A DNA stretch of 64,000 bases, from contig NZ_JBHMIM010000007.1 in NCBI RefSeq assembly GCF_048060115.1, positions 82,793 to 146,792 on the forward strand. Reading direction: 5' to 3'. The notes under the pieces were generated by a model that saw only the letters and a program-made list of their open reading frames with translations, was not told where the DNA came from and did no database searches. This document shows positions 34,133 to 42,560 of the stretch, in pieces. A program made the translations under genes and the position numbers. The stretch's first letter is position 1, and each line of letters starts with the position of its first letter. This stretch comes from Micromonospora_E sp048060115. GTDB lineage: Bacteria > Actinomycetota > Actinomycetes > Mycobacteriales > Micromonosporaceae.

Positions 34133-35202
34133 AGGTGGGGCTCCTCGTCCAGCGGGATCATCGTGCCGCCGGCGGCGAGGCTGCGGGTGGCGGCTTCCAG
34201 GATGGCCAGCACCCGCAGTCCGGAGCGGCCGTCGGTCAGGGCCGGGGTGCCGGTACGGATGGCCCGGGCGTACTCGTCGACCATGGTGCGCAGGGCCTCC
34301 CGCTCGGTCAGCGCCGGGGCGACCATGTCGCCGGAGCGGTACGACACCAGCATGTCGCGGCGTGCCTCGGTGCCGAGCTCGTCGGAGGTGGCCACGTCGA
34401 CACCCCGGTCGAACAGGGCGAGCCGCTGGCTCGGGTTGAGGTCGTCCCAGACCAGGGTCCGCTTCGACCCGCCGATGATAGTGGTGCGGATCTTGACCGG
34501 GGAGAGCCAGTTGACGTGCACGTGGGCGATCGCGCCGCTGCTCAGCCGCAGTGTGAGGTAGGCCACGCAGGCCCGGCCGGCACCGATACCGTCGGCACCG
34601 TGCGCCGCCACCGCCACCGGCCGTACGGTCGGCGGCAGCACGAAGTCGAGGATGGCCAGGTCGTGCGGGGCCAGGTCCCAGATCACGTCGATGTCGCGCT
34701 GTACCAGACCCAGGTTGATCCGTACCGAGTCCAGGTAGTGCAGCTCGCCCAGCTCGCCGGAGTGCAGCATCTCCCGGATCCGAAGCACCGCCGGGGTGTA
34801 GCAGTAGGTGTGGTCGCACATCAGCGTCAGGCCACGCTGCTGCGCTTCGGTGACCAGGCGTGCCCCGTCGGCGTGGTTGGCGGCCAGCGGCTTCTCGACC
34901 AGTACGTGCTTACCGGCGCGCAGCGCGGCCAGGGCGACGTCGAGGTGGGTGCCGGCCGGGGTGGCGATCGCCACGGCCTGCACCGCGTCGTCGGCGAGGA
35001 CCCGCGCCAGGTCGTCGGTGGCGCCGACGGTGGAGTAGCCGCCGAGCACCGTGCGGGCGCGGTCGAGATCGAGGTCACAGAGCCAGCGCAGCCGGTACGC
35101 CGGGCTGGACATGAAGTTGCGGACCAGATTGGGGCCCCAGTAGCCGGCGCCGATGACGGCTACGCCGATGGGCTCGTCCGGCGTGGCAGGCGGATGAGTC
35201 AC
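34129..35202 (-). CDS. Gfo/Idh/MocA family oxidoreductase (WbpB/WlbA-like)
   Basis: About 357 residues. The N-terminal NAD-binding domain shows IGVAVIGAGYWGPNLVRNF (~res 12-30). The family motif AGKHVLVEKPLA (~res 96-107, Lys of EKP) and CDHTYCYTPAV follow. The second domain contains DLAPHDLAILDFVL (~res 180-193). In bacterial polysaccharide pathways such enzymes (WbpB/WlbA) oxidise C3 of UDP-GlcNAc-uronate before transamination. A WbpD/WlbB-like acetyltransferase gene is divergent and close. The GTG at 35202 is chosen because the homology starts there. It is the first gene of an eight-gene operon running to 26865. Confidence 0.85.
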   Translation of the reverse strand: MTHPPATPDEPIGVAVIGAGYWGPNLVRNFMSSPAYRLRWLCDLDLDRARTVLGGYSTVGATDDLARVLADDAVQAVAIATPAGTHLDVALAALRAGKHVLVEKPLAANHADGARLVTEAQQRGLTLMCDHTYCYTPAVLRIREMLHSGELGELHYLDSVRINLGLVQRDIDVIWDLAPHDLAILDFVLPPTVRPVAVAAHGADGIGAGRACVAYLTLRLSSGAIAHVHVNWLSPVKIRTTIIGGSKRTLVWDDLNPSQRLALFDRGVDVATSDELGTEARRDMLVSYRSGDMVAPALTEREALRTMVDEYARAIRTGTPALTDGRSGLRVLAILEAATRSLAAGGTMIPLDEEPHL

Positions 35203-35567
35203 GGGAATCCATTTCGTCGGGGGGCGTGCTGACCCGGCGATCGCCGGGCAGACCCGGGGCCACCGAAATCGCGGGCACAGAGCATCGGCGGGCCCGGCGG
35301 AGAGGGTCCGTTCGGAAGCTACCGAGCGTTGCCGCGTAGACGCTAGCGCTGTGACGTAAACCCGGCACAACCGCGAGGTCACGAGGTACCTTCGTCGCCT
35401 TGTGGCCTCCTGTCGGCCAATGCCCGACCGGAGAGTCGGCTCTTGTGGGCCGGAGGGTCGGGTTCCCGACATCGGCTGCGCCGCCGACCCCCTAGAGTGT
35501 GCGGGCATCGCCGGCCACCGTGCCGAACCGCCGGTGGTCCGGGCCGGTGACCAGGGAGGATATTCCG
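35203..35567. promoter_or_regulatory. Divergent promoter region between the sugar operon and the WbpD/WlbB-like gene
   Basis: 365 bases with no gene. A TAGAGT hexamer at 35493-35498 is a plausible -10 for the plus-strand gene. Around 35335-35365 is a less GC-rich patch (GTAGACGCTAGCGC and nearby) where the minus-strand operon promoter may lie. No strong -35 is obvious on either strand. Confidence 0.4.
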
Positions 35568-36191
35568 TTGACCGCAACGTCATCACATCCGGACGTCACC
35601 GTCGCAGGCTCCGCCGACGTCTCCGACGCGGCCACCATCGGTGCGGGCACCCGGGTATGGCACCTCGCCCAGATCCGCGAGGAGGCGGCCGTCGGGCGCG
35701 ACTGCGTCATCGGCCGGGGCGCGTACGTCGGGCCGGGGGTGCGGCTCGGCGACAACGTCAAGCTGCAGAACCACGCCCTGGTCTACGAGCCGGCGCAACT
35801 GGGCGACGGGGTGTTCGTCGGCCCGGCGGCGGTGCTGACCAACGACGAGTATCCGCGGGCGGTGACCCCGGACGGGCGGCTCAAGACCGGCGACGACTGG
35901 ACCGCGGTCGGTGTCACCATCGGCACCGGCGCGTCGGTCGGTGCCCGGGCGGTCTGCATCGCCCCGGTGCGGATCGGCCGCTGGGCCACGGTCGCCGCCG
36001 GTGCCGTGGTCACCCGGGACGTGCCGGACTTCGCGCTGGTCGTCGGAGTGCCGGCGCGGCGGGTCGGCTGGGTCGGGCGGGCCGGCGTACCGCTGGTCGA
36101 GGCACCGGACACCGACGCAGCCGGCAGCTACCTCTGCCCCCGGACCGGGCAGCGCTACGTCGAACGCGACGGGTCGCTCACCGAAGAGTGA
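35568..36191 (+). CDS. WbpD/WlbB-like N-acetyltransferase (left-handed beta-helix)
   Basis: 207 residues, almost entirely hexapeptide-repeat beta-helix: ATIGAGTRVWHLAQI, AAVGRDCVIGRGAYVGPGV, NVKLQNHALVYEPAQLGDGVFVGPA, and the closing DFALVVGVPARRVGWVGRAG. The NVKLQN and RVWH elements fit UDP-2-acetamido-3-amino-glucuronate N-acetyltransferases. A short C-terminal CPRTGQRYV segment may be a rubredoxin-like or zinc-related tail. The TTG start has a GGGAGGA ribosome site 7 bases upstream, much better than the open upstream extension. It is divergent from the Gfo/Idh gene with which it would share a pathway. Confidence 0.85.
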   Translation: MTATSSHPDVTVAGSADVSDAATIGAGTRVWHLAQIREEAAVGRDCVIGRGAYVGPGVRLGDNVKLQNHALVYEPAQLGDGVFVGPAAVLTNDEYPRAVTPDGRLKTGDDWTAVGVTIGTGASVGARAVCIAPVRIGRWATVAAGAVVTRDVPDFALVVGVPARRVGWVGRAGVPLVEAPDTDAAGSYLCPRTGQRYVERDGSLTEE

Positions 36192-36223
36192 CCGCGTAGG
36201 CGGTGCCTGAGCCAGCCGGATCC

Positions 36224-36249
36224 GCTGCCCGCCCGGCCGGGCGGGCAGC
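36224..36249. terminator. Perfect palindrome between convergent genes
   Basis: A 26-base perfect inverted repeat starting GCTGCCCGCCC, centred at 36236/36237, lies between the stop of the acetyltransferase gene and the stop of the convergent coiled-coil gene. A bidirectional terminator is the simplest reading. Confidence 0.65.
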
Positions 36250-36257
36250 CGGCCGGG

Positions 36258-38084
36258 TCAGGGTTGGGCGTGGGTGCGGCGTTCCCGGTCGCCGGCACCC
36301 GCCGTGACCTTCTCAGCGGTCTGCTCGACCGACACCGCCTCGGCCGGTACCGCGTCGACCGGCAACGCGTCCTCGGGCGTCACGTCCTCGTCGGCGGCCG
36401 GCTCCGGGGTGGTTCGCGGTTGCGCGTCGGCCACCGGTTCGGCCGGGGCGGTGGCCGGTGCCGAGTCACGCATCCCGGCGAGGCGCTGCTGTTCGGCCCC
36501 CAGCTCGGCGCGGACCGCGTTCAGGGTGCGCTGCGACTCGTCGGACTCCTGTCGGGTGAGCACCATCTGGTGGCGCAGGTCGGCGAGCGCCTGCTGGGCC
36601 TCGGCGACCTCCTGCAGTACCTCGGTGAGTTGCTGGCCGGCGGCGACCACCTCACGCTGGGCGGAGGCGACCTGCTGCTGGCTGCTGGCCAGCTGGCGTT
36701 GGGCGATCGCCGCGTGCTCCTCGGAGAGCCGGCGGATGCTCGCGGCGTGCTCGTCGGCAGCGCCCCGGGTGCTCAACGAGTACTCCTCGGCCTGCTGGCG
36801 GATGGTGACCGCCTGTTCCTCGGCCCGGGCCCGCACGTGCGTGGCGTACTCCTCGGCCTCACCGCGCTGGTTGGCGATGATCTCCTGGGCGCTGCTGCGC
36901 CACTGCTCCACCTCCTGCTCGGCCACGGTGCGCAGCTCGGCGATGTCCTGCTCCATCGTGGCGCGCCGCTGGTCGACCTCGCGCTGCGCCTCGTCACGCA
37001 GTGCGGCCGTCTCCCGCTCGACCTGGTCGCGGCGGGCGGTGACCTCCTGGTCCAGCTCGGATCGGGTCTGGGTGACGAACGCCTCGGTCTCGGCGTGGGT
37101 GCGGGCGACGTACTCGGTGGCCTGCTCCACCGCCTGGGCGGCTTCCCGCCGGGCCGCCTCGGCGGCTGCCTCACCTTCCGCGCGGATGCGTTCGGCGTCT
37201 GATCGCGCCGCGGCGACGGCGGCCTCGGCCGCTTCGCGCAGGTTCGTGGCCTCCTCCTGCGCGGTGGTGACCATCCGGCTGGTCTCCATCCGGGTCTGGG
37301 TGACCAGACGCTCGGCGGTGGCGTTGGCCTCGGCCACGGTCCGCGTGGCGGTCTCCTGCGCCGTGTCCACGGTGAGGGTGGCCTGCTCCTGCGCGGTGGT
37401 CACGATGTCGCGGGCCTCCCGCTGAGCAGCCTTGACGGTGCGGTCGGCTTCGCGCTGCGCCGCGTGGATCACGTCGTCGGCCTGTTGTTGGGCGGCGGCG
37501 AGTAGCTGGTCGGCCTCCTCCCGGGCGGCGACCAATGCCGCTTCGGCGGCGACCCGCAGGTTCTCCGCGTCGTCGCGGGCGGTGGCCACCATCGCCTCCG
37601 CCTCGGCGCGGCGGGCGGCGTTCGCCTTGTCCTCCTCGGCGCGGCGGGCGGCCAGCGCCAGTTCGAAGTCGCGGATCGCGGTGTCGGCCTGCTGCCGGGC
37701 GTCGGCCAGCACCTGCTCGGCCTCTGCCCGACGGGTGTTGATCTCCTCTGCGGCATGGAACCGGATCTCGGTGGCCTGATCTTCGGCGAGGGCGAGAATC
37801 TGTTCGACCCGGGGTCCCAGATGCCGGAACGACACCTGACCGATGAAGCTGGTCTCCCTGCGGGCCTCGGTCAGGTCCGCCTGCAGCTGCTCGATCTGCG
37901 CGGCCATGGTGTGCAACTGAACGTACGCCTGCTCGCGCTCCTCGTTGAGGGTGGCCAGCTCGGTTTCGGTGCGGGCGATGTACCGGTTGACCTGGCGTCG
38001 GTCGTACCCCCGCATGGCCAGCTCAAAGTTGGGCCCGGACGTGGAGTCCCCGTCGAGGGTGAAGAGTTCTTCGCCTTGCGCCAT
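36258..38084 (-). CDS. Large DivIVA/FilP/Scy-like coiled-coil protein
   Basis: About 608 residues. The N-terminus (GPNFELAMRGYDRRQVNRYI, in part, ~res 18-37) matches the short DivIVA-like anchor of actinobacterial cytoskeletal proteins. From ~res 40 to ~555 the sequence is almost pure charged coiled coil with an Ala/Glu/Arg heptad-like pattern (EAERETAQ-type units), followed by an acidic Pro-rich tail. Proteins of this class (FilP, Scy in Streptomyces) organise the hyphal tip and cytoskeleton. It is separated from a second member at 38356-39597 by a terminator-like hairpin. The exact orthologue cannot be decided from sequence alone. Confidence 0.75.
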   Translation of the reverse strand: MAQGEELFTLDGDSTSGPNFELAMRGYDRRQVNRYIARTETELATLNEEREQAYVQLHTMAAQIEQLQADLTEARRETSFIGQVSFRHLGPRVEQILALAEDQATEIRFHAAEEINTRRAEAEQVLADARQQADTAIRDFELALAARRAEEDKANAARRAEAEAMVATARDDAENLRVAAEAALVAAREEADQLLAAAQQQADDVIHAAQREADRTVKAAQREARDIVTTAQEQATLTVDTAQETATRTVAEANATAERLVTQTRMETSRMVTTAQEEATNLREAAEAAVAAARSDAERIRAEGEAAAEAARREAAQAVEQATEYVARTHAETEAFVTQTRSELDQEVTARRDQVERETAALRDEAQREVDQRRATMEQDIAELRTVAEQEVEQWRSSAQEIIANQRGEAEEYATHVRARAEEQAVTIRQQAEEYSLSTRGAADEHAASIRRLSEEHAAIAQRQLASSQQQVASAQREVVAAGQQLTEVLQEVAEAQQALADLRHQMVLTRQESDESQRTLNAVRAELGAEQQRLAGMRDSAPATAPAEPVADAQPRTTPEPAADEDVTPEDALPVDAVPAEAVSVEQTAEKVTAGAGDRERRTHAQP

Positions 38085-38290
38085 GGCTCCATCCTCACAC
38101 GCAGCGCCCCGTTCCGCGGCGATACCCACGCTCCTGACAGGACGCGCGTCACTTCGGATGGATTGCCAGGTGTGAACGATTCGTAACGCGGGTATGCGGA
38201 AACGACGGATCGGATGCGGTCAGTAGCTGTCGGTGTGTCGTCAGTGCCGCTCGTGTGCCACTGACGGTCCTCGGATACGACTGTCGCATA

Positions 38291-38332
38291 CGTCGAAGGG
38301 CCGCGCCGGTGTCCCACCGCGGCCCTTCGACG
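38291..38332 (-). terminator. Terminator hairpin after the 413-residue coiled-coil gene
   Basis: A perfect 15-bp inverted repeat (CGTCGAAGGGCCGCG, 38291-38305, with 38318-38332) and a 12-base loop start 24 bases beyond the stop on the minus strand. No T-run. It separates the two coiled-coil genes into different transcripts, at least partly. Confidence 0.7.
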
Positions 38333-38355
38333 GGCTTGTCGTTATCTGTGGCGGC

Positions 38356-39597
38356 TCAACCCGACGCTTTGGTGTTCGCCCGATCGGAGCCCTCGCCGGA
38401 CTCCGCCTTGGCGTCCGCCGGCGGCGAGCCGGGGACGATCCCGGCCAGGCCGGACAGCATCTGACCCAGCTGCGAGGTGACGGCGTCCTTCTGCCGGGTC
38501 AGGTCCTCCACCTCGCGGCGGGCGGCCTGCGTGGTTAGCTCGGCCTCGGTCCGGGCCTCGGTGAGCTGCCGATTCGCCTCGGCCCGAGCCTCGTTGAGGG
38601 TCTTGTCGGCCAGGGCCTTGGCCTTGTCGACGGTCTCCTGCGCGCTGCGCTCGGACTCGATCCGGCGGGCCTCGGCCCGCTGCTCGATCTCCTTGGCGCG
38701 CTCCTCGGCTGCCCGGGCGCGTCCTTCGGCCTCGGCGACGAGCCGCTGGGTCTGCGCCACCTGGGCGGCGTGCCGCTCGGACTCCTCGCGTTCGGCCTTC
38801 TCCCGACGCTCGGCCAACTGCAGCTCCAGCGCCTGCAGGTCCTTGTCGCGCTTGTCCCGCGCGTCGGTCAGCAGCTTGGTCGCCTCGGCGCGCTTCTCCT
38901 CGGCCTCGCGGGCGGCCTTGGCCCGCAGCTGAGTGATCTCCCGTTCGGCGGTGGCCCGCAGCGTCGCCACCTCACGCTCCACGGTCGACTTCAGCTCGGC
39001 GACCTCATGAGCGGTCACCGCGCGCAGCTGCTTGGTCTCCCGTTCCGCGTCGGCCCGCAGCGTGTCCGCCTCGCGCCGGGCCTGCACCCGGACCTCGGCC
39101 GCCTCCCGTTCGGCCGCGGTGCGCACGCTGCCCGCTTCGCGCTCGGCACCGGCCTTCATCGCCGCCGCTTCGGCTCGCGCCTTGTCGGTGATCTCGCGGG
39201 CCTCCAGCCGGGCCGCGGACAGGATGCCCTCGGACTCCCGTTTGGCCTCGCCGCGGTGATCGTTGGCCTGCTCCTCGGCGAGCCGGAGAATCTGCTCCAC
39301 CCGGGTGCCCAGACCGGAGAGGGTGGGTCGGTTGTTCTCCTCGAGCTGCTTGTTGGTGTCGGTGAGCTTCTGCTCGAGCGAGTTGAGCCGCTGCTCGGCC
39401 TGGCGGAGCCGGCGCTGTGCGTCGTTCATTCGCTGCTCGGCCTCAGCCCGGACCTGCTCCGACTGAGTGAGGGCGGCTACCAGCCGCTGCAGGTGGTCAT
39501 CCACCTGGTTGCGGTCGTAGCCACGAAGCACGACGGTGAAGTCGTGCGGAGCGCTGGCGTTATCGAAGAACGCAAGGGAGGAGGGCTGCTGGGGCAT
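38356..39597 (-). CDS. DivIVA/Scy/FilP-like coiled-coil protein
   Basis: 413 residues. A DivIVA-like N-terminal motif (DFTVVLRGYDRNQVDDHLQ, ~res 19-37) is followed by a continuous coiled coil, ~res 40 to 385, rich in Ala, Glu, Arg and Gln. A short Pro/Ser/Gly tail ends it. The N-terminal motif GYDRNQVDDH is close to GYDRRQVNRY in the downstream protein, so the two are paralogues. The neighbourhood (methylmalonyl-CoA epimerase and thiolase next to it) matches what I recall around scy and filP in Streptomyces. It probably acts in polar growth at the cell tip. The gene has its own upstream region (39598-39838). Confidence 0.75.
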   Translation of the reverse strand: MPQQPSSLAFFDNASAPHDFTVVLRGYDRNQVDDHLQRLVAALTQSEQVRAEAEQRMNDAQRRLRQAEQRLNSLEQKLTDTNKQLEENNRPTLSGLGTRVEQILRLAEEQANDHRGEAKRESEGILSAARLEAREITDKARAEAAAMKAGAEREAGSVRTAAEREAAEVRVQARREADTLRADAERETKQLRAVTAHEVAELKSTVEREVATLRATAEREITQLRAKAAREAEEKRAEATKLLTDARDKRDKDLQALELQLAERREKAEREESERHAAQVAQTQRLVAEAEGRARAAEERAKEIEQRAEARRIESERSAQETVDKAKALADKTLNEARAEANRQLTEARTEAELTTQAARREVEDLTRQKDAVTSQLGQMLSGLAGIVPGSPPADAKAESGEGSDRANTKASG

Positions 39598-39838
39598 TGG
39601 GACATAGTGGCAGACACACCAGGGGGCTTCGCAAGAGCGGACTGCCCGTCGCCACGATAGCCGACATGGTCATCTTTTCCGACCAACCAGCGATCCGCAT
39701 ACGAATTGTAAGCACGCGGATACTTAGCGGAGTTTTCCCGGTGGTGGATGTGCCGTCACGCGGTCACTATCGATATTCGCCGGCGCGGTTGTCGTGCCAC
39801 GCCGGTAGGAACGACCGGCGGCAACGTCGGCGAACCGA
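39598..39838 (-). promoter_or_regulatory. Upstream region of the coiled-coil gene
   Basis: 241 bases between the epimerase stop and the coiled-coil start, with no gene. The part 39690-39790 is less GC-rich than its surroundings. It contains ATCCGC and GCGGAT elements facing each other (39690s and about 39716), a weak imperfect inverted repeat. It is the likely promoter area. Confidence 0.35.
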
Positions 39839-40324
39839 TCATCCCCGCTCGACCGGCGTGCCGGCCGGCTGCACCAACTCCACCAGGATCCCGCCGGCAT
39901 CCTTGGGATGCACGAAGTTGATCCGGGAACCTGCGGTGCCAGGCCGAGGTGCGTCGTAGAGCAACCTCAGGCCACGCTCACGCAGCGCGGCGCACGCGGC
40001 GTCGATGTCCAGCACCGTGTAGGCCAACTGCTGGATGCCGGGGCCGTTGCGGTCCAGGAACCGGGCGATCGTCGATTCCGGGGACAACGGGGCGAGCAAC
40101 TGAACCTGGCCGCCGTCGGGTGACGGCCCGACGGACAGCATCGCCTCGCGTACCCCTTGGGCGTGGTTGACCTCGGTGTGCACGCAGCGCATGCCGAACG
40201 TGCGGGTGTAGAAGTCGACGGCGGTGTCCAGATCCGCGACTGCTATACCGACGTGGTCGATCTTGAGCAGCCCGATGTCTGTGACGTAGTCCGCAGCGAC
40301 CTCGGCGGGAGCATCTTCCGTCAT
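39839..40324 (-). CDS. mce: Methylmalonyl-CoA epimerase
   Basis: 161 residues of the VOC/glyoxalase metal-dependent fold. It interconverts (R)- and (S)-methylmalonyl-CoA. It shows LKIDHVGIAVADLDTAVDFY with the first metal His, the GPGIQQLAYTVLDIDAA strand, and the final metal Glu in GILVELVQP (~res 150). The length and the start (a short acidic lead before the His motif) fit the family. It is divergent from the thiolase gene, 77 bases away, and a little downstream are the MeaB and isobutyryl-CoA mutase genes. Together these support short-chain acyl-CoA metabolism. Confidence 0.9.
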   Translation of the reverse strand: MTEDAPAEVAADYVTDIGLLKIDHVGIAVADLDTAVDFYTRTFGMRCVHTEVNHAQGVREAMLSVGPSPDGGQVQLLAPLSPESTIARFLDRNGPGIQQLAYTVLDIDAACAALRERGLRLLYDAPRPGTAGSRINFVHPKDAGGILVELVQPAGTPVERG

Positions 40325-40401
40325 CGGGTTAGTCTGGCCGAACCATCGTTAAGCTGTCGCCGGCATCCCGGCCTTTTCCCACTGTGTGGAGGCGGAACCC
40401 C

Positions 40402-41589
40402 ATGACCTCGGTGATCGTCAGCGGCGCGCGAACCCCGATGGGCCGGTTACTCGGCAACCTCAAGGACTTCCCGGCGACGACCCTGGGCTCGGTCGCCATC
40501 TCCGCAGCGCTGGGTCGCGGCGGTGTCGAACCCGACCAGGTGCAGTACGTGATCATGGGCCAGGTGCTGCAGGCCGGCACCGGGCAGATGCCCGCCCGGC
40601 AGGCCGCCGTCGGCGCCGGCATCCCGATGAGCGTACCGGCGCTCAACATCAACAAGGTCTGCCTGTCCGGGCTCGACGCGATCGCGCTGGCCGACCAGCT
40701 GATCCGGGCCGGTGAGTTCGACGTCGTGGTCGCCGGCGGCATGGAGTCCATGACCAACGCCCCGCACCTGCTGCGCGGCCAGCGGGCCGGCTACAAGTAC
40801 GGCGACGTCGTGATCGCCGACCACCTGGCCCTCGACGGTCTCACCGACGCGTTCGACTGCTGTGCGATGGGCGAGTCGACCGAGCGGCACGGCACCAGGC
40901 ACGGCATCAGCCGCGCGGAGCAGGACGCGTTCGCCGCCGCCAGCCACCAGCGAGCCGCCGTCGCCCAGAAGAACGGCGTCTTCGCCGAGGAAATCACCCC
41001 GGTGGAGGTGCCCCAGCGCAAGGGCGACCCGGTGCATCTGACCACCGACGAGGGCATCCGGCCGGACACCACGGTCGAGTCACTGGCCCGGCTGCGCCCG
41101 GCGTTCACCCCCGACGGCACCATCACCGCCGGCAGTTCCTCGCCGATCTCCGACGGTGCCTGCGCCGTCGTGGTGATGAGCAAGGCCCGCGCCGAGGCGC
41201 TCGGTGTCGGCTGGATCGCCGAGATCGGCGCGCACGGCAACGTCGCGGGCCCGGACAACTCACTGCACTCACAGCCGTCCAACGCGATCCGGCACGCGCT
41301 GGGCAAAGCGGGGATGACCGTCGCCGACCTCGACCTGATCGAGATCAACGAGGCGTTCGCCGCAGTGGGCGTCCAGTCGACGCGCGACCTCGGGGTCGGC
41401 GCCGACATCGTCAACGTCAACGGCGGGGCGATCGCACTCGGTCACCCGATCGGAATGTCCGGCGCGCGCCTCGCACTGACCCTCGCGCTGGAACTGCGGC
41501 GCCGGGGCGGCGGCACCGGTGCCGCCGCGCTCTGCGGTGGCGGCGGTCAGGGCGACGCCCTGATCCTGCGGGTGCCCGCAGGCCAGTGA
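40402..41589 (+). CDS. Acetyl-CoA C-acetyltransferase (thiolase)
   Basis: 395 residues. It catalyses reversible acetoacetyl-CoA formation from two acetyl-CoA. The catalytic residues are visible: the nucleophilic Cys in NKVCLSGLDAI (~res 88), the His in ALGHPIGMSGARL (~res 351) and the second Cys in AALCGGGGQGDAL (~res 381). EINEAFAAVGV is also conserved. The ATG at 40402 is preceded by GTGGAGG at good distance, six codons inside a longer frame. Its stop overlaps the MeaB GTG (GTGA), so the pair is translationally coupled. Confidence 0.92.
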   Translation: MTSVIVSGARTPMGRLLGNLKDFPATTLGSVAISAALGRGGVEPDQVQYVIMGQVLQAGTGQMPARQAAVGAGIPMSVPALNINKVCLSGLDAIALADQLIRAGEFDVVVAGGMESMTNAPHLLRGQRAGYKYGDVVIADHLALDGLTDAFDCCAMGESTERHGTRHGISRAEQDAFAAASHQRAAVAQKNGVFAEEITPVEVPQRKGDPVHLTTDEGIRPDTTVESLARLRPAFTPDGTITAGSSSPISDGACAVVVMSKARAEALGVGWIAEIGAHGNVAGPDNSLHSQPSNAIRHALGKAGMTVADLDLIEINEAFAAVGVQSTRDLGVGADIVNVNGGAIALGHPIGMSGARLALTLALELRRRGGGTGAAALCGGGGQGDALILRVPAGQ

Positions 41590-42560
41590 CCAGGGCCGGT
41601 ACCCGCGACGTTCCCGCACTCGTCCGGCAGGCGCGCGACGGTGACGCGCGATCGGTCGCCCGGCTGATCACCCTGGTGGAGTCGGGCACCGCACAACTTC
41701 CGCTGGTCGCCGCCGAGCTGGCCCCGTACACCGGAAACGCCCAGGTGGTCGGACTGACCGGGGCACCCGGCGTGGGCAAGTCGACCACCACCAGCGAGCT
41801 GGTCCGGGTGCTGCGCGGGCGTGGCCAGCGGGTCGGCGTACTCGCCGTCGACCCGTCCAGCCCGTTCACCGGTGGGGCGATCCTCGGCGACCGGGTACGG
41901 ATGCAGGAACACGCCACCGATCCGGGTGTCTACATCCGGTCGATGTCCAGCCGGGGCCATCTCGGTGGCCTCTCCGCGGCGACACCGGCGGCGGTGCGCG
42001 TCCTCGACGGCGTCGGGTGCGACGTGGTGCTGATCGAAACCGTCGGGGTCGGTCAGGCCGAGGTAGCGGTGGCCGGGTTGGCCGACAGCACGGTGGTGCT
42101 GCTCGCCCCGGGCATGGGCGACGCGATCCAGGCGGTCAAGGCCGGCATCCTGGAGATCGCCGACGTCTTCGTGGTCAACAAGGCCGACCGCGACGGGGCC
42201 GACGCGACCGTACGGGACCTCAAAGGCATGATCGCGCTGGCCGCGACGGGACCCGGCGGCTGGCGCCCGCCGGTACTGCGTACGGTCGCCGCCCAGGGCG
42301 ACGGCATCGACGAGCTCGTCGGCGAGCTCGGCCGGCACCTCGAGTGGCTGGCTGGCCACGGTGAGCTGGCCGCCCGGCGGGCGCGGCGGGCCGCCGCCGA
42401 GGTCGAGGCGATCGCGCTGGGCCGGCTGCGGGGCCGGATCAGCACGTTACGCGGCGGTACGCGGTTGACCGAGCTCGCCGCCGAGGTGCTTGCTGGCCGG
42501 CTCGACCCGTACACCGCCGCCGACCTTCTGCTCGACGAGCTGACCGTGCCATCGGGCTGA
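41586..42560 (+). CDS. meaB: Methylmalonyl-CoA mutase-associated GTPase MeaB
   Basis: 324 residues, G3E-family GTPase (ArgK/MeaB). It guards and reloads adenosylcobalamin-dependent acyl-CoA mutases. It shows the P-loop GAPGVGKST (~res 59-67), VLAVDPSSPFTGGAILGDRVRM, the MSSRGHLGGLS switch region, LIETVGVGQAE and the base-recognition VNKADRDGAD. The GTG start overlaps the thiolase stop. The likely client is the IcmA mutase encoded at 51007, which lies ~8 kb away in the same direction. This separation from the mutase is somewhat unusual. Confidence 0.93.
   Translation: MTRAGTRDVPALVRQARDGDARSVARLITLVESGTAQLPLVAAELAPYTGNAQVVGLTGAPGVGKSTTTSELVRVLRGRGQRVGVLAVDPSSPFTGGAILGDRVRMQEHATDPGVYIRSMSSRGHLGGLSAATPAAVRVLDGVGCDVVLIETVGVGQAEVAVAGLADSTVVLLAPGMGDAIQAVKAGILEIADVFVVNKADRDGADATVRDLKGMIALAATGPGGWRPPVLRTVAAQGDGIDELVGELGRHLEWLAGHGELAARRARRAAAEVEAIALGRLRGRISTLRGGTRLTELAAEVLAGRLDPYTAADLLLDELTVPSG

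Noticed and set aside
33089..34819. Long N-terminal extension of the NAD-dependent epimerase to 34819
   Set aside because: The extra ~230 residues have shadow composition over the Gfo/Idh gene. The ATG at 34132 overlaps that gene's stop by four bases, like the other junctions in the operon.
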